Source of the DNA: Geomonas edaphica
Lineage (GTDB): Bacteria > Desulfobacterota > Desulfuromonadia > Geobacterales > Geobacteraceae
Length of the DNA stretch: 64,000 bases
Direction: 5' to 3'
Assembly (NCBI RefSeq): GCF_004917075.1
Contig: NZ_SSYB01000004.1
Coordinates: 708,546 to 772,545 of the forward strand
The notes beneath the pieces were generated by a model. It was not told the origin of the DNA and made no database searches. It saw nothing but the letters and a program-made list of their open reading frames with translations. The stretch's first letter is position 1; every line of letters begins with the position of its first letter. Below, in pieces: positions 39,793 to 48,574 of the stretch. Made by a program: the position numbers and the translations under genes.

Positions 39793-41220
39793 ATGTCGGA
39801 AAAGATGATGAAGAAGAGCAGAGTGCTGCTGTTCACGCTGCTCGGCGTTGTTGCCGTTGCGGCTCTTTCCATGTGGGGGTGTGGTCACACCAGCTATGAC
39901 ACCCCCGCCGAGAAAGTAGTTACGACCAAGACTCCTACCGCGCTGATCACCGCAGCCGACCTGGACGGGTGGATTAAAGCGGGCTTGGTCAACAAACAGG
40001 GCGGCTACGACCGCGTCGTGATTCTCGATGTATCCAATAACGAAACGGACACCTCCAACAAGTACTATACCGTCGGGCACATTCCCGGCGCCCAGTTGAT
40101 CTCCGCGGGGTCCGCAGCTTTTATGGACAACACCCGGGCCGAAGGGCCGTTTAACGTGACCGGCAGCATGGTCTGCACCGGTGCGACCATTGATGCCCTG
40201 ATCCAGGGCGCGGGGATCGACGAGAACACCACCATCGTCATCACCAACAACGCCACCAATACCGTCAACGTGGCCCGCGCTTACACGACACTGCGCTACT
40301 GGGGCTTCCCCAAAAACCGTCTCAAGGTTCTGCAGGGTGGTAATGCGGAGTGGGTTACCGCTGGCTATGCCCTGACCAAGTCCGTCCCGACCATCACCAG
40401 GTCGAGCTTCGGCGTGGCTCAGAATGGGACCACCAAGGTCAACACCGACATGCGAGTCTCTCTGCCGGAGATGATCGCTTACGTGCAGGGGATCGTCGCC
40501 GGCAACGCAGACAACGTCACCTTGATCGACACGGTGCGTGGGTCATCGAACCCCACTGCCACCATCTCTTCGACTACGGACCTGCTGGTGAGCGGAAACG
40601 CGTTCACCCCCTTCGACGGCGCGATCAAGGGGTCGTTCTCCTATGGAGCCCCGGCAATGGTCTCGCCGGCAAACACGCTCTACTTCAAGGATGCCGAAAC
40701 TATCAAGGCTGATCTCGCCAATGCCCTCGGTACGAACGGAGTGGCCAAACTGGACGCAGCGGGCCGCGACGCCACAAAGACCTTCATCTCCTTCTGCCGC
40801 GCCGGCAACTACGCCTCGGTCGGGTTCTTCGCCCTGGACGGCATCGCCTATTATAACGATCCCAACGTGACCGTTAAGTGGTACGACGGCTCCTACGGCC
40901 AGTGGAACCTCTGTGCTTCGTCAGACCACACGGCCGTAGACACCACCGGGGCCACGGTCAACGCTGGCGGCAAACTGGCAGTCGGCTCTATCTGGGACAC
41001 GACCTCGCTCATGGACAACCTGACCTGGAACGTAGGCCGGACCACCGTCGTGAACAACGTCACTGTCCAGCGGCAGATCGTCAACTACGCTTCCCGCGTC
41101 TATACCGTCGAGCCCAGTTTCGCGGACGGCAACCAGATCGAGGCTGCAGACCTGGCCTACCGCAGCACGGTGACCCGTGCGACGAGCGGCGGAAGTGCTG
41201 GCGGCGGCGGAGGCTGCTAA
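39793..41220 (+). CDS. extH: Rhodanese-like lipoprotein ExtH
   Basis: The 475-residue lipoprotein has lipobox LSMWGC (Cys30) and two rhodanese repeats. The first (about 50-195) has lost the active Cys (VITNNATNTVNVARAY). The second (about 215-370) keeps the loop FISFCRAGNYAS. The chain ends GGSAGGGGGC with a terminal Cys. Gene order with a porin, a small periplasmic protein and multihaem cytochromes matches the Geobacter ext cluster, linked in the literature to extracellular electron transfer and selenite/tellurite reduction. AAAGGAGG precedes the ATG. Confidence 0.88.
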   Translation: MSEKMMKKSRVLLFTLLGVVAVAALSMWGCGHTSYDTPAEKVVTTKTPTALITAADLDGWIKAGLVNKQGGYDRVVILDVSNNETDTSNKYYTVGHIPGAQLISAGSAAFMDNTRAEGPFNVTGSMVCTGATIDALIQGAGIDENTTIVITNNATNTVNVARAYTTLRYWGFPKNRLKVLQGGNAEWVTAGYALTKSVPTITRSSFGVAQNGTTKVNTDMRVSLPEMIAYVQGIVAGNADNVTLIDTVRGSSNPTATISSTTDLLVSGNAFTPFDGAIKGSFSYGAPAMVSPANTLYFKDAETIKADLANALGTNGVAKLDAAGRDATKTFISFCRAGNYASVGFFALDGIAYYNDPNVTVKWYDGSYGQWNLCASSDHTAVDTTGATVNAGGKLAVGSIWDTTSLMDNLTWNVGRTTVVNNVTVQRQIVNYASRVYTVEPSFADGNQIEAADLAYRSTVTRATSGGSAGGGGGC

Positions 41221-41277
41221 CCGTCGAAAGTACGCTTCGCACACTGTACGGGAAACCCAATACAAAAGGAGTAATCT

Positions 41278-42483
41278 ATGCTGAAAATGCCTAATATATC
41301 GGTGGTATCCGGCGCAACCCTAGGGCTGGTGCTCATGGCCGGCACCGCTTTCGCCGGCCCGAGAATGACCTTTGGCCCTAACGACGAAGGGGCGCTGCAA
41401 CTGGACTACAAAGGACAGTTCCAGATGACCTTCCGTGACACCGGCTCTGGAGACAACAACGAGGACACCACGGCGAACTTCAACTTCCGCCGCAACCGCC
41501 TCGCCCTCATGGGCAAGTACGGCGACATGATGTCCATCTACGTGCAGACCGAGTACACCGACGACCAGAACCTGACCCCGCTGGACGTCGCAGCGGAGAA
41601 CCAGGGCTCCAACTTCCAGCTCCTGGACGCGGTGGTGCGCTTCAAGCTGGACAACGCTTTCCGGGTCAACGTCGGCAAGTTCAAGTACAACCTCTCCCGC
41701 GAGAACCTGGAAGCCTGTGAGATGCCGCTCACCCTGGACCGCTCGCTCTTCATCCGCGCCCCTTTCACCACGACACGCGACACCGGGGTGGCGGTATGGG
41801 GTAACCTCTTCAACGACATGTTCCAGTACCGCCTTGACGCGATGGAAGGGCGCAAGGCGCTCTCCGGGGACGTTACGCCCGGCTCCAAGTTCCGCTACTC
41901 GGCACGTGCGCACGTGACCCTGCTCGACCCCGAGAACGACTACGGCTACAAGGGGACCTACCTCGGCAAGAAAAAGGTCGCCACCATCGGCGCCGCCTAC
42001 CAGTTCGAGCCGGACGTCGCCTACGGCAACACGGTCTTGAAGACCGATGCGAAGGACTACAAGGCGTACACCTTCGACGGCTTCTTCGAGTACCCGGTAG
42101 AAGCAGTCGGCACCTTCACCGCTTCCGGCGCCTACGAGAAGATCGACCTGGACGACGCGTATTTGGGGGACAATCCGGATTCGCTCGTAGTCGGGTTGAA
42201 CGGCCAGAAAAACGGATACTACTTGAAGGGTGGCTACATGCTCCCCAACACCCCGCTGCAGTTCTTCGTGCGTTATGAGAAGTGGAAGTTCGCCAATCTG
42301 AACGGTATCTACAACCAGAAAATCGACTGGTACGGCGGCGGTGTGAACTACTACCTACGCGACCAGAACCTGAAGCTCACCTTCGAGGCGAACTCGACTT
42401 CTTTCAACAAGGGGACCGGGACCTCTGCCGACAAGACCGAGGACTTCATGACCTACGTGACCCAGCTGCAGGTCATCTTCTAG
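41278..42483 (+). CDS. extI: Outer-membrane porin ExtI
   Basis: A 401-residue precursor with a signal peptide ending AGTAFA-G and a beta-barrel ending in VTQLQVIF with terminal Phe. It holds one lone Cys (Cys147, codon TGT at 41716) in ENLEACEMPLTLDRS, unusual for a porin and perhaps functional at the barrel wall. It lies 57 bases after extH with AAAAGGAG before its ATG. It is probably the outer-membrane channel of the ext conduit. Confidence 0.87.
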   Translation: MLKMPNISVVSGATLGLVLMAGTAFAGPRMTFGPNDEGALQLDYKGQFQMTFRDTGSGDNNEDTTANFNFRRNRLALMGKYGDMMSIYVQTEYTDDQNLTPLDVAAENQGSNFQLLDAVVRFKLDNAFRVNVGKFKYNLSRENLEACEMPLTLDRSLFIRAPFTTTRDTGVAVWGNLFNDMFQYRLDAMEGRKALSGDVTPGSKFRYSARAHVTLLDPENDYGYKGTYLGKKKVATIGAAYQFEPDVAYGNTVLKTDAKDYKAYTFDGFFEYPVEAVGTFTASGAYEKIDLDDAYLGDNPDSLVVGLNGQKNGYYLKGGYMLPNTPLQFFVRYEKWKFANLNGIYNQKIDWYGGGVNYYLRDQNLKLTFEANSTSFNKGTGTSADKTEDFMTYVTQLQVIF

Positions 42484-42506
42484 CCCGGCAAACCATTGCC
42501 TGATGA

Positions 42507-42590
42507 GTCCCCTCCCCTGGAGGGGGAGGGACAGGGAGGGGGAGGGCGAACTTCCCCCCTCCCGACCTCCCCCCTCCGGGGGGAGGCCTC
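42507..42590. repeat. REP-like element, family A copy 3 (degraded)
   Basis: Facing C-rich and G-rich tracts (CCCCTCCCCTGGAGGGGGAGGG and CCCCCCTCCCGACCTCCCCCC) sit between extI and extJ inside the operon. As RNA the hairpin could separate the stability of the porin message from downstream genes. Confidence 0.65.
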
Positions 42591-42627
42591 TAAAGCAGCA
42601 AACCATGAACTACAAAGGAGGATGAAG

Positions 42628-42948
42628 ATGTTTCGTAAAGCTATGAAGATCGCGGCTGCGGCCGTGATGACGATCGCACTTGCCGCGACGGCCTTTGCCG
42701 CCGGCCCCGCTAAAGGAAAAGTAACCAAGGTGGAAGGTGAGCAGGTAACGGTGACCCTCGAGGCCGCGCCCCCCGCCTTCGTGAAGAAAGGGGCCATGGT
42801 GAGCTCGCTTGGGGGAAGCCCGAAGGTGCTTGCCGTCCAGGGTAACGAGGTGACGCTGAAGTTCGGGAAGGCCAAGGCGGAGAAGATCAAGGTAGACTCG
42901 CCCATCTCCCTCTCCGAGTGCGAGGGCGATGAGCTGCAGGGATGCTGA
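42628..42948 (+). CDS. extJ: Small periplasmic protein ExtJ
   Basis: A 106-residue precursor with a signal peptide (AVMTIALAATAFA-A) and a small beta-rich domain with repeated GKVTKVEGEQVTVTL and VQGNEVTLKF strands, ending SECEGDELQGC with two Cys. Position between porin and cytochrome matches ExtJ. AAAGGAGG at 42614-42621 fits the ATG at 42628 better than the one at 42622, which it abuts. Biochemical role unknown. Confidence 0.8.
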   Translation: MFRKAMKIAAAAVMTIALAATAFAAGPAKGKVTKVEGEQVTVTLEAAPPAFVKKGAMVSSLGGSPKVLAVQGNEVTLKFGKAKAEKIKVDSPISLSECEGDELQGC

Positions 42949-43017
42949 TGTGGAAGGGGCGTCCCGCTTAGGCGCGGCGCCCCCCAATATCGTTAACCGG
43001 AAACCACAGAGGAAATC

Positions 43018-44370
43018 ATGAACAGACTGACAGTGCAAGGAAGCCTGGCGGCTGCCCTGCTCCTCGGAGTGCTGGCGGTGCCGGCGTTCGCGGGTAAGGC
43101 GGGTGTCGGCTGGCAGGACACCATAGCTGCCAAATCGGGCAAGGCTAAGACCATGGCCGAGTTGGCCAAGATGTACGACTCGAGTTCCTGTGTTGAGTGC
43201 CACCAGGAGCAGCACGACCAGGCTCAGAAATCAATTCACTCGCGCTCCGTCTTCGGTACGGCGCGCACGGCGATGACCATAATGACCACCATCGAAAACG
43301 GCCTCATGGAGGAACCTTATTCCGGGGTGAAAAGCAGGAAGGACGTGAAGGTCGAGCACCTGATGGGGTGTGCCAAGTGCCACCTCCCGCAGCTTGCCGA
43401 CGCCGAGGACTCGGTGGCGCAGGAACTGGTCGACACCCTCTACGGCTGGAAGGACGCCCTCAAGAAGAAAGACAAGGAGACTGCCAAGAAACTGGAGGAA
43501 AAGCTGAAAAGCGTCTCCATCAACTGTCTTATCTGTCACAACCGTAACGCCATCACCCACAAGTGGCAGGACGGCTATCCCAAGGCGGGTGTGGTGTACG
43601 GCTCCAAGGAAGGGGCGCACGACTCGCAGAAGTTTCCGAAGATGGCGGTTTCGCCCATCATGGACCAGGCGATCCAGTGCGGCCAGTGCCACGGTCTCGG
43701 GCCAAACCTGGAGCTCGACGAGCCGACCCAGTGCTGCACCTCGTACGGCAGCTACCTCTGGGCCTACAAGGCGGAGGTCGGGCAGGAAAACTGCCAGGAT
43801 TGCCACATGAAGAACTCCAAGCTCGGGCACAACATCCAGGGGTACCGTGATGCCGCCATGACCGACAAGGCGGTGGAGTTCAAGGCCGAGGCGTTCGGCT
43901 ACTACTGGCGTGACGGCGCGAAGATCAGGCCGAGGGCCGTGGTGAAGGTCGAGATGGTGAACAAGGCCGGCCACTCCATACCCGACGGCTGACCGACCCC
44001 CAACCGACTGGTTCTGTCGGTAATCGGTAAGACGAAAGACGGCAAGGAAGTGTTCAATCAGGAAAAGATCTACATGCCGGTCCCGCAGCAGCTGGCGCGC
44101 GGCGACAGGATGGGGCGCGGCCCCTACGAGAAGAGCGGTCTCATCGAGGATACCGGCCTCCCGCCGGGGAAACTCGTGAAGGAGCGCTTCGAAATCTTCT
44201 ATCCGCTCGAAGAGGTTGAAGTGAACGGCAAGACGGTCGAGAAACCGTCCGCCTACGACCTCGATGTGGAAGTGAAACTGACCTACCTCCCGTTCGGCAC
44301 CCCGAACAGCGATCCCTTCGTCTGGAAAGAGTTCACCAAAAGGGTGAGCATCAGCCAGAGCGGCAAATAG
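43018..44370 (+). CDS. extKL: Pentahaem c-type selenocytochrome (ExtKL-like), read through in-frame TGA
   Basis: The reading frame is interrupted only by TGA at 43990-43992 and then runs in the same frame for 125 more codons to TAG/44370. It would give 450 residues with selenocysteine 325 in KAGHSIPDG-U-PTPNRLVL. Before it are a signal peptide (VLAVPAFA-G) and five haem sites near 58, 118, 170, 221 and 259. The part after TGA continues the beta-rich domain typical of this cytochrome class. A SECIS-like hairpin starts at the next base. The ExtKL name comes from gene order and memory. The alternative, a nonsense mutation, is less likely. Confidence 0.82.
43993..44027 (+). promoter_or_regulatory. 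Bacterial SECIS-like element
   Basis: Directly after the TGA, outer stem CCGA (43993-43996) pairs with TCGG (44024-44027). Inner stem ACCGAC (44003-44008) pairs with GTCGGT (44016-44021), leaving apical loop TGGTTCT. The loop G lies 18 bases from the TGA, within the range for SelB-binding hairpins, and resembles the GGUCU loop of E. coli fdhF. Confidence 0.7.
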
Positions 44371-44403
44371 GGGAGGGTGGTTAAAAAGATCCTGGTTGTG
44401 ATT

Positions 44404-44433
44404 GCCGGCATCCCCGCGATGCCGGCTTTTTTT
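44404..44433 (+). terminator. Terminator after the selenocytochrome gene
   Basis: GCCGGCAT (44404-44411) pairs with ATGCCGGC (44419-44426), followed by T7. It separates the extH-extKL unit from the downstream quinol-oxidase-type unit. Confidence 0.92.
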
Positions 44434-44456
44434 GTCCTCCGACTCATGAAAAGGTT

Positions 44457-44485
44457 TTGGCTAACTCACACGATTTGACTATAAT
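44457..44485 (+). promoter_or_regulatory. Sigma-70-type promoter of the Cbc-like unit
   Basis: TTGGCT, 17-base spacer, perfect TATAAT (44480-44485). It follows a terminator and precedes the dodecahaem lipoprotein start by 34 bases, so the six downstream genes form a separate transcription unit. Confidence 0.7.
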
Positions 44486-44519
44486 GCGCGGGACTTCAAG
44501 GGAAGAAACAGCGGGTGAG

Positions 44520-46385
44520 ATGAAGGTTACCGGCAGCGACACATATTCCGGCGGGAGATCCGGCAAAATAGCGCTCGTCCTGCTCCTTTTCGCCCTTGCC
44601 GGCTGCGCCGGAAAAGGGGCGCCGGCGAACAACTGCCTCTCCTGCCATGCGAAGATCGAGCATGTCTCCGCCACGCACCCCGATTGCGTCCCGTGTCACG
44701 GCGGCGACCCGCTCGCCCGGACCAAGGAGGCGGCGCACCGCGGCATGCACGGACGCGGCAATCCCTCCGCGCCGGAGCACTGGGAAAAGACCTGCGGCTC
44801 CTGTCACCTCTACCAGCTCGACCGGGTCAAGTCGAACCTCATGTACACGACCACCGGGATGATCCGGAACATAAACCTCACCTGGGAAGGGCCGGACGGG
44901 GAACTCTTCAGCAGCCGCGGCGGCGAGATCTACGACCCGGAAGGAAAGGCGCAGCGCCTGAAGCCGGTGGCCGAGCTGGACCACGTCTCCGGCGAGCTCT
45001 ACCGGAAGTTCTGCTCCCAGTGCCACGTGGCCCGGGAGAGCGGCGAGGTCTACGGCGCGAGCCACGCCTCGGGATGCGCCGCCTGCCACTTCCCGTACAA
45101 CGAGCGGGCGCAGTACGAAGGGAAGGACACCACGGTGCAGGGTAGGGGACCTTACGCGGCGAGTCACGCCATGGAGCGCCTTCCCGGCAACGAGGTCTGC
45201 TCGCGCTGCCACAACCGCAGCGGCCGCATCGCCTATTCCTACCAGGGGCTGAACGACGGCAACAATTCCCTCGTGCCGACCAGGGGGGGGCGCCCCGGCC
45301 CGGTAATGGCGAGCGGCAACAGGAACCTGACCCACATCGCAGAGGACATGCATTTCAAGGCGGGGATGGACTGCATCGACTGCCACACCTCGCGCGACCT
45401 GATGGGGGACGGCTACTCCTACCGCAACATGTACCTGCAGACAGAGATCGCCTGCGAGGACTGCCACGGCGGTGCGAAACCGCCGCGCTACCGCGAGATC
45501 GTCTCCGAGCACGACGAGGCGCTACGCGAGTCGGCCGGGTACCGGATGCAGATGCGCCCCGGGATGAAGATGATGGTCACCGCGAAGGGGAGGAGCTACT
45601 CGAACGTCTTTTACCGCGACGGCGCGGTATGGGTGCTCGGGAAGCGCAGCGGCAAGCTGTTCAAGAGCCGGGTCATCACCGGTACGCCTGAGCATACCGT
45701 CGTCGGGCACGGACGGCTTGAGTGCTACTCGTGCCATTCCCGCACCGTGGTCCAGTGCTACGGGTGCCACACGACCTACGACAAGTCGAAGACAGGCATG
45801 GATTTCGTGAAGGGGATCGAGACCCAAGGGCGCTTCAGCGAAAAGGAGGACTACCGGATGCTTTATCCCTTCCCGCTCGCCCTGAACCAGCGCGGCAAAA
45901 TCTCGACGGTGACGCCGGGGTGCCAGACCTTCGTATCGGTGGTGGAGCCGGACGGCAGCATCTCCAAGAACGAGTACGTAGCGCGCTTCAAGGGAAAGCA
46001 GCAGCTCCGCTTCGCCCCCTTCTACTCCCACAACACCGGCAAGAAAGCGATCCGTTGCGGTGAGTGTCACGGCAACCCCGCCTTCCTCGGTTTCGGCCAG
46101 CACGTCGTCTCGGGCCGCAGCATCGAGGGGACCATGATCTGCGAGCAGTCGGCGGACAAGCCGCTGGATGGCTTTCTCACGCTGCAGGACGGCAAGGTGC
46201 GCGCCTACTCGGCGATCACCCGGGAGCGCTCCCGCCCCCTGAACGGCGCCGAGGTGCGGCGTGCCCTGGCGGTGAACCTCTGTCTCGTCTGCCACGACAA
46301 GGCGGCCGATCCCATCTATCGAAAGGAGCTGGACCATGGTGCGCTTCATGATGCGCTGCATCGTCGCCTTATCTCTGCTCCTTAG
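44520..46385 (+). CDS. Dodecahaem c-type cytochrome lipoprotein
   Basis: The 621-residue protein has a lipoprotein signal (LLLFALAGC) and twelve CxxCH sites: CLSCH, CVPCH, CGSCH, CSQCH, CAACH, CSRCH, CIDCH, CEDCH, CYSCH, CYGCH, CGECH, CLVCH. I start at 44520 because the promoter -10 lies at 44480-44485. By position it corresponds to the first cytochrome of the G. sulfurreducens cbcMNOPQR/extMNOPQ set, which I recall as next to extHIJKL. It likely passes electrons from the membrane complex to periplasmic carriers. Its end overlaps the next gene by 50 bases. Confidence 0.9.
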   Translation: MKVTGSDTYSGGRSGKIALVLLLFALAGCAGKGAPANNCLSCHAKIEHVSATHPDCVPCHGGDPLARTKEAAHRGMHGRGNPSAPEHWEKTCGSCHLYQLDRVKSNLMYTTTGMIRNINLTWEGPDGELFSSRGGEIYDPEGKAQRLKPVAELDHVSGELYRKFCSQCHVARESGEVYGASHASGCAACHFPYNERAQYEGKDTTVQGRGPYAASHAMERLPGNEVCSRCHNRSGRIAYSYQGLNDGNNSLVPTRGGRPGPVMASGNRNLTHIAEDMHFKAGMDCIDCHTSRDLMGDGYSYRNMYLQTEIACEDCHGGAKPPRYREIVSEHDEALRESAGYRMQMRPGMKMMVTAKGRSYSNVFYRDGAVWVLGKRSGKLFKSRVITGTPEHTVVGHGRLECYSCHSRTVVQCYGCHTTYDKSKTGMDFVKGIETQGRFSEKEDYRMLYPFPLALNQRGKISTVTPGCQTFVSVVEPDGSISKNEYVARFKGKQQLRFAPFYSHNTGKKAIRCGECHGNPAFLGFGQHVVSGRSIEGTMICEQSADKPLDGFLTLQDGKVRAYSAITRERSRPLNGAEVRRALAVNLCLVCHDKAADPIYRKELDHGALHDALHRRLISAP

Positions 46386-47598
46386 CGCGCTCCCCGCGCT
46401 CGCTGCCGAGAACTGCACCGTCTGCCACAAGAAGACGGTGAAGGGGGCGCACCGCGGTCTTCCCTGCCTCTCCTGCCACCTTGACGAGGCGAAGACCCTC
46501 GCCGACCCGGCCTCCCGCGAGAGCGGTGCCGCAGGCTGCGTCGGCTGCCACAAGGGATACGCGGCGCTCTTCGATCAGGCGATGGGGAACCGCAAGGGTG
46601 AGCGCGACTTCGTCGCCCGGAGCTGGGGAATAGCCGACCCGGATTTCTTCGCCAAGAACTGCAACGCCTGCCACCTGAAAGGGTGCACCGACTGCCACGG
46701 CGCCAGGGGGCACGAGATCGCGAAGCCGAAGGACCGCGACTGCTTTACCTGCCACAAGGGGTACTTCGTCGGGACCGACTACTACGGCATGGCCCCGCGC
46801 GAGGACAGCATGCGCTACCAGCGCGGCGAGGTGGCCTACGGCGAGGCATACCTGAAGATGACCCCGGACGTGCACGCCGAGGCGGGCCTTGCCTGCGCCG
46901 TCTGTCACACCATGGCGAGCCTCGCCGCGGGGAAGAAGAGCGCCAAGGGATGCCGGGAGTGTCACGAGCCGAAGCGGAGTATCCCGGAACACCGCATCGC
47001 GGCGCACCTGGAGAAGATGGAGTGTTACGCCTGCCACTCCGCTTGGGCGCCCCAGGAGTACGGCACCTTTTACCTGCGCTTCGACGGCGACAGCCCCTCG
47101 AAGGAGTGGTACCGGGTGCGCCGGGATCAGGCCGCCGAGGAGTACGTGAAGAGCGCCTACTTGAGAAGGCAGGACGCGCCGCCGCTTGGGCTGAACCGGC
47201 AGGGGAGGGTGAGCCCGATCCGGCCGCAGTTCATCGCGTACTTCACCGATATCCGGCACGACCGGGCCGTCTGGGATGAAAACCGCCTCCTTGCGGCGCA
47301 GTGGAAAGCGTTCTTCCCGCACACGGTGCGCAAAGGGAGCGTGATGTGTGAGGGGTGCCACGACAACCCGCGCCGCTTCGTGCTCGAGCGCGAGGAGGAG
47401 CGGATCTACCGCCCGGCCGCCGAGGGGATGACGCTATCCTCCTTCTGGGATGCGACTGGACAAGAGGTGGCAAACGGCGCCTTTTACCCGCAGGCGCGCT
47501 ACCTGGAGATGAGCAGGAAGACGACCGCGTACCAAAGGGGATACCTGGAGAAATGGCAGAGCCTCGTCAATCACGTCGAAACTTCCTCGGCGCCCTGA
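46336..47598 (+). CDS. Decahaem periplasmic c-type cytochrome
   Basis: A 420-residue precursor with a signal peptide ending LPALAA-E and ten haem motifs: CTVCH, CLSCH, CVGCH, CNACH, CTDCH, CFTCH, CAVCH, CRECH, CYACH, CEGCH. A non-haem segment (about 240-330) contains LGLNRQGRVSPIRPQ, similar to FPLALNQRGKIST in the preceding gene, so the two share a domain. GGAG precedes the ATG. It corresponds by order to CbcN/ExtN. It overlaps the Rieske gene. Confidence 0.9.
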   Translation: MVRFMMRCIVALSLLLSALPALAAENCTVCHKKTVKGAHRGLPCLSCHLDEAKTLADPASRESGAAGCVGCHKGYAALFDQAMGNRKGERDFVARSWGIADPDFFAKNCNACHLKGCTDCHGARGHEIAKPKDRDCFTCHKGYFVGTDYYGMAPREDSMRYQRGEVAYGEAYLKMTPDVHAEAGLACAVCHTMASLAAGKKSAKGCRECHEPKRSIPEHRIAAHLEKMECYACHSAWAPQEYGTFYLRFDGDSPSKEWYRVRRDQAAEEYVKSAYLRRQDAPPLGLNRQGRVSPIRPQFIAYFTDIRHDRAVWDENRLLAAQWKAFFPHTVRKGSVMCEGCHDNPRRFVLEREEERIYRPAAEGMTLSSFWDATGQEVANGAFYPQARYLEMSRKTTAYQRGYLEKWQSLVNHVETSSAP

Positions 47599-47945
47599 TC
47601 GCCCTCGCCGTTGGGGGATGGGGCCTCGCGAGGTTTCTCACCCCGCGGGCAAAGCGCAAGCAGACCATCCTCACCGTGGCGCGGGAAGAGCTGCCGCAGG
47701 ACGGAGCGCTCGTGTACCGCGAGGCACGTATCGCGGTGATGCGCGACGGCGAGAGGGTGTACGCCCTGGATCTCGTCTGCACCCATCTCGGGTGCACGGT
47801 CAACGTGACTCCCACCGGACTCGTCTGTCCCTGCCACGGCTCGGCCTTCGACCGGGAGGGAAGGGTGCTGAAGGGGCCCGCCGACCGGGCGCTCAAGCGC
47901 TACGAGGTGACGCAAGTGGGAGAGAGCTACCACGTCCAGGTGTAG
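47553..47945 (+). CDS. extO: Rieske iron-sulfur protein of the quinol-oxidising complex
   Basis: A 130-residue protein with a Tat-like N-terminal anchor (SRRNFLGALIALAVGG) and both Rieske motifs, CTHLGC and CPCHGSAFD, which bind a [2Fe-2S] cluster through two Cys and two His. It takes electrons from quinol at the cytochrome b site. It starts inside the end of the decahaem cytochrome gene and is followed eight bases later by cytochrome b. The ExtO name is from recalled annotation of the selenite/tellurite reduction operon. Confidence 0.9.
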   Translation: MAEPRQSRRNFLGALIALAVGGWGLARFLTPRAKRKQTILTVAREELPQDGALVYREARIAVMRDGERVYALDLVCTHLGCTVNVTPTGLVCPCHGSAFDREGRVLKGPADRALKRYEVTQVGESYHVQV

Positions 47946-47953
47946 GGGGGGAA

Positions 47954-48574
47954 GTGATCAAGGAATTTCTAAAACATCTATTCCCGCGTGCGGTGCTTGA
48001 GAGGAACCTGACCCTTTCCTACACCTTTTGCCTGGGAGGGCTCGCCTTCACCTGCCTAATCCTGCTGGTCGGCTCGGGAGGGCTTCTTCTGTTCTATTAC
48101 CAGCCGACGCCGCCTGCGGCGTACCCATCCATTCTCCTCCTGGAGTCCTCCGTCTGGGGGGGGCGCTACCTGAGGAGTCTGCACCGCCTTGCGAGCCACA
48201 CCTTTTTGGTGCTCATCATGATGCACACGCTGCGCGTCGTCCTCACCGGCGCCTACGAAAAGCCGCGCCAGATGAACTGGGTGATCGGCTGCGCGCTCTT
48301 TTTCCTGGCGGTGTTCGAGGGGTACACGGGGTATCTCCTCCCGATGGACCAGCTCGCCCTCTGGGCCACCCAGACCGGAATGGAGCTTTTGCACATCATG
48401 CCACTTGGAGGTGCGCTTCGCTCGGTGTTGGTCCCCGACGGGGTAGGTGAGGCCATGTCGCTTTTGCGCTTTTACGTGCTGCACATCCTCATGATCCCGG
48501 GGGCGCTGCTCCTTTTGAGTGCCCTGCACTTCTACCGGATCAGAAAAAACAAGGGGGTGCTCCCCTACCTATGA
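47954..48574 (+). CDS. extP: Cytochrome b (N-terminal-type) subunit
   Basis: A 206-residue membrane protein with four spans. The paired haem-ligand His are in SLHRLASHTFLVLIMMHTLRV and in VLHILMIPGALLLLSALHFYRI, as in cytochrome b6. GYTGYLLPMDQ matches the conserved quinol-site loop region. The start is GTG at 47954 after GGGGGGAA. It corresponds to the b6 half of a split cytochrome b whose other half is the next gene (4-base overlap, ATGA). Confidence 0.9.
   Translation: MIKEFLKHLFPRAVLERNLTLSYTFCLGGLAFTCLILLVGSGGLLLFYYQPTPPAAYPSILLLESSVWGGRYLRSLHRLASHTFLVLIMMHTLRVVLTGAYEKPRQMNWVIGCALFFLAVFEGYTGYLLPMDQLALWATQTGMELLHIMPLGGALRSVLVPDGVGEAMSLLRFYVLHILMIPGALLLLSALHFYRIRKNKGVLPYL

Noticed and set aside
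43990..43992. TGA read as the true stop or as a pseudogene mutation
   Set aside because: The same frame continues for 125 sensible codons and a SECIS-like hairpin follows immediately, so readthrough as selenocysteine is the better explanation.
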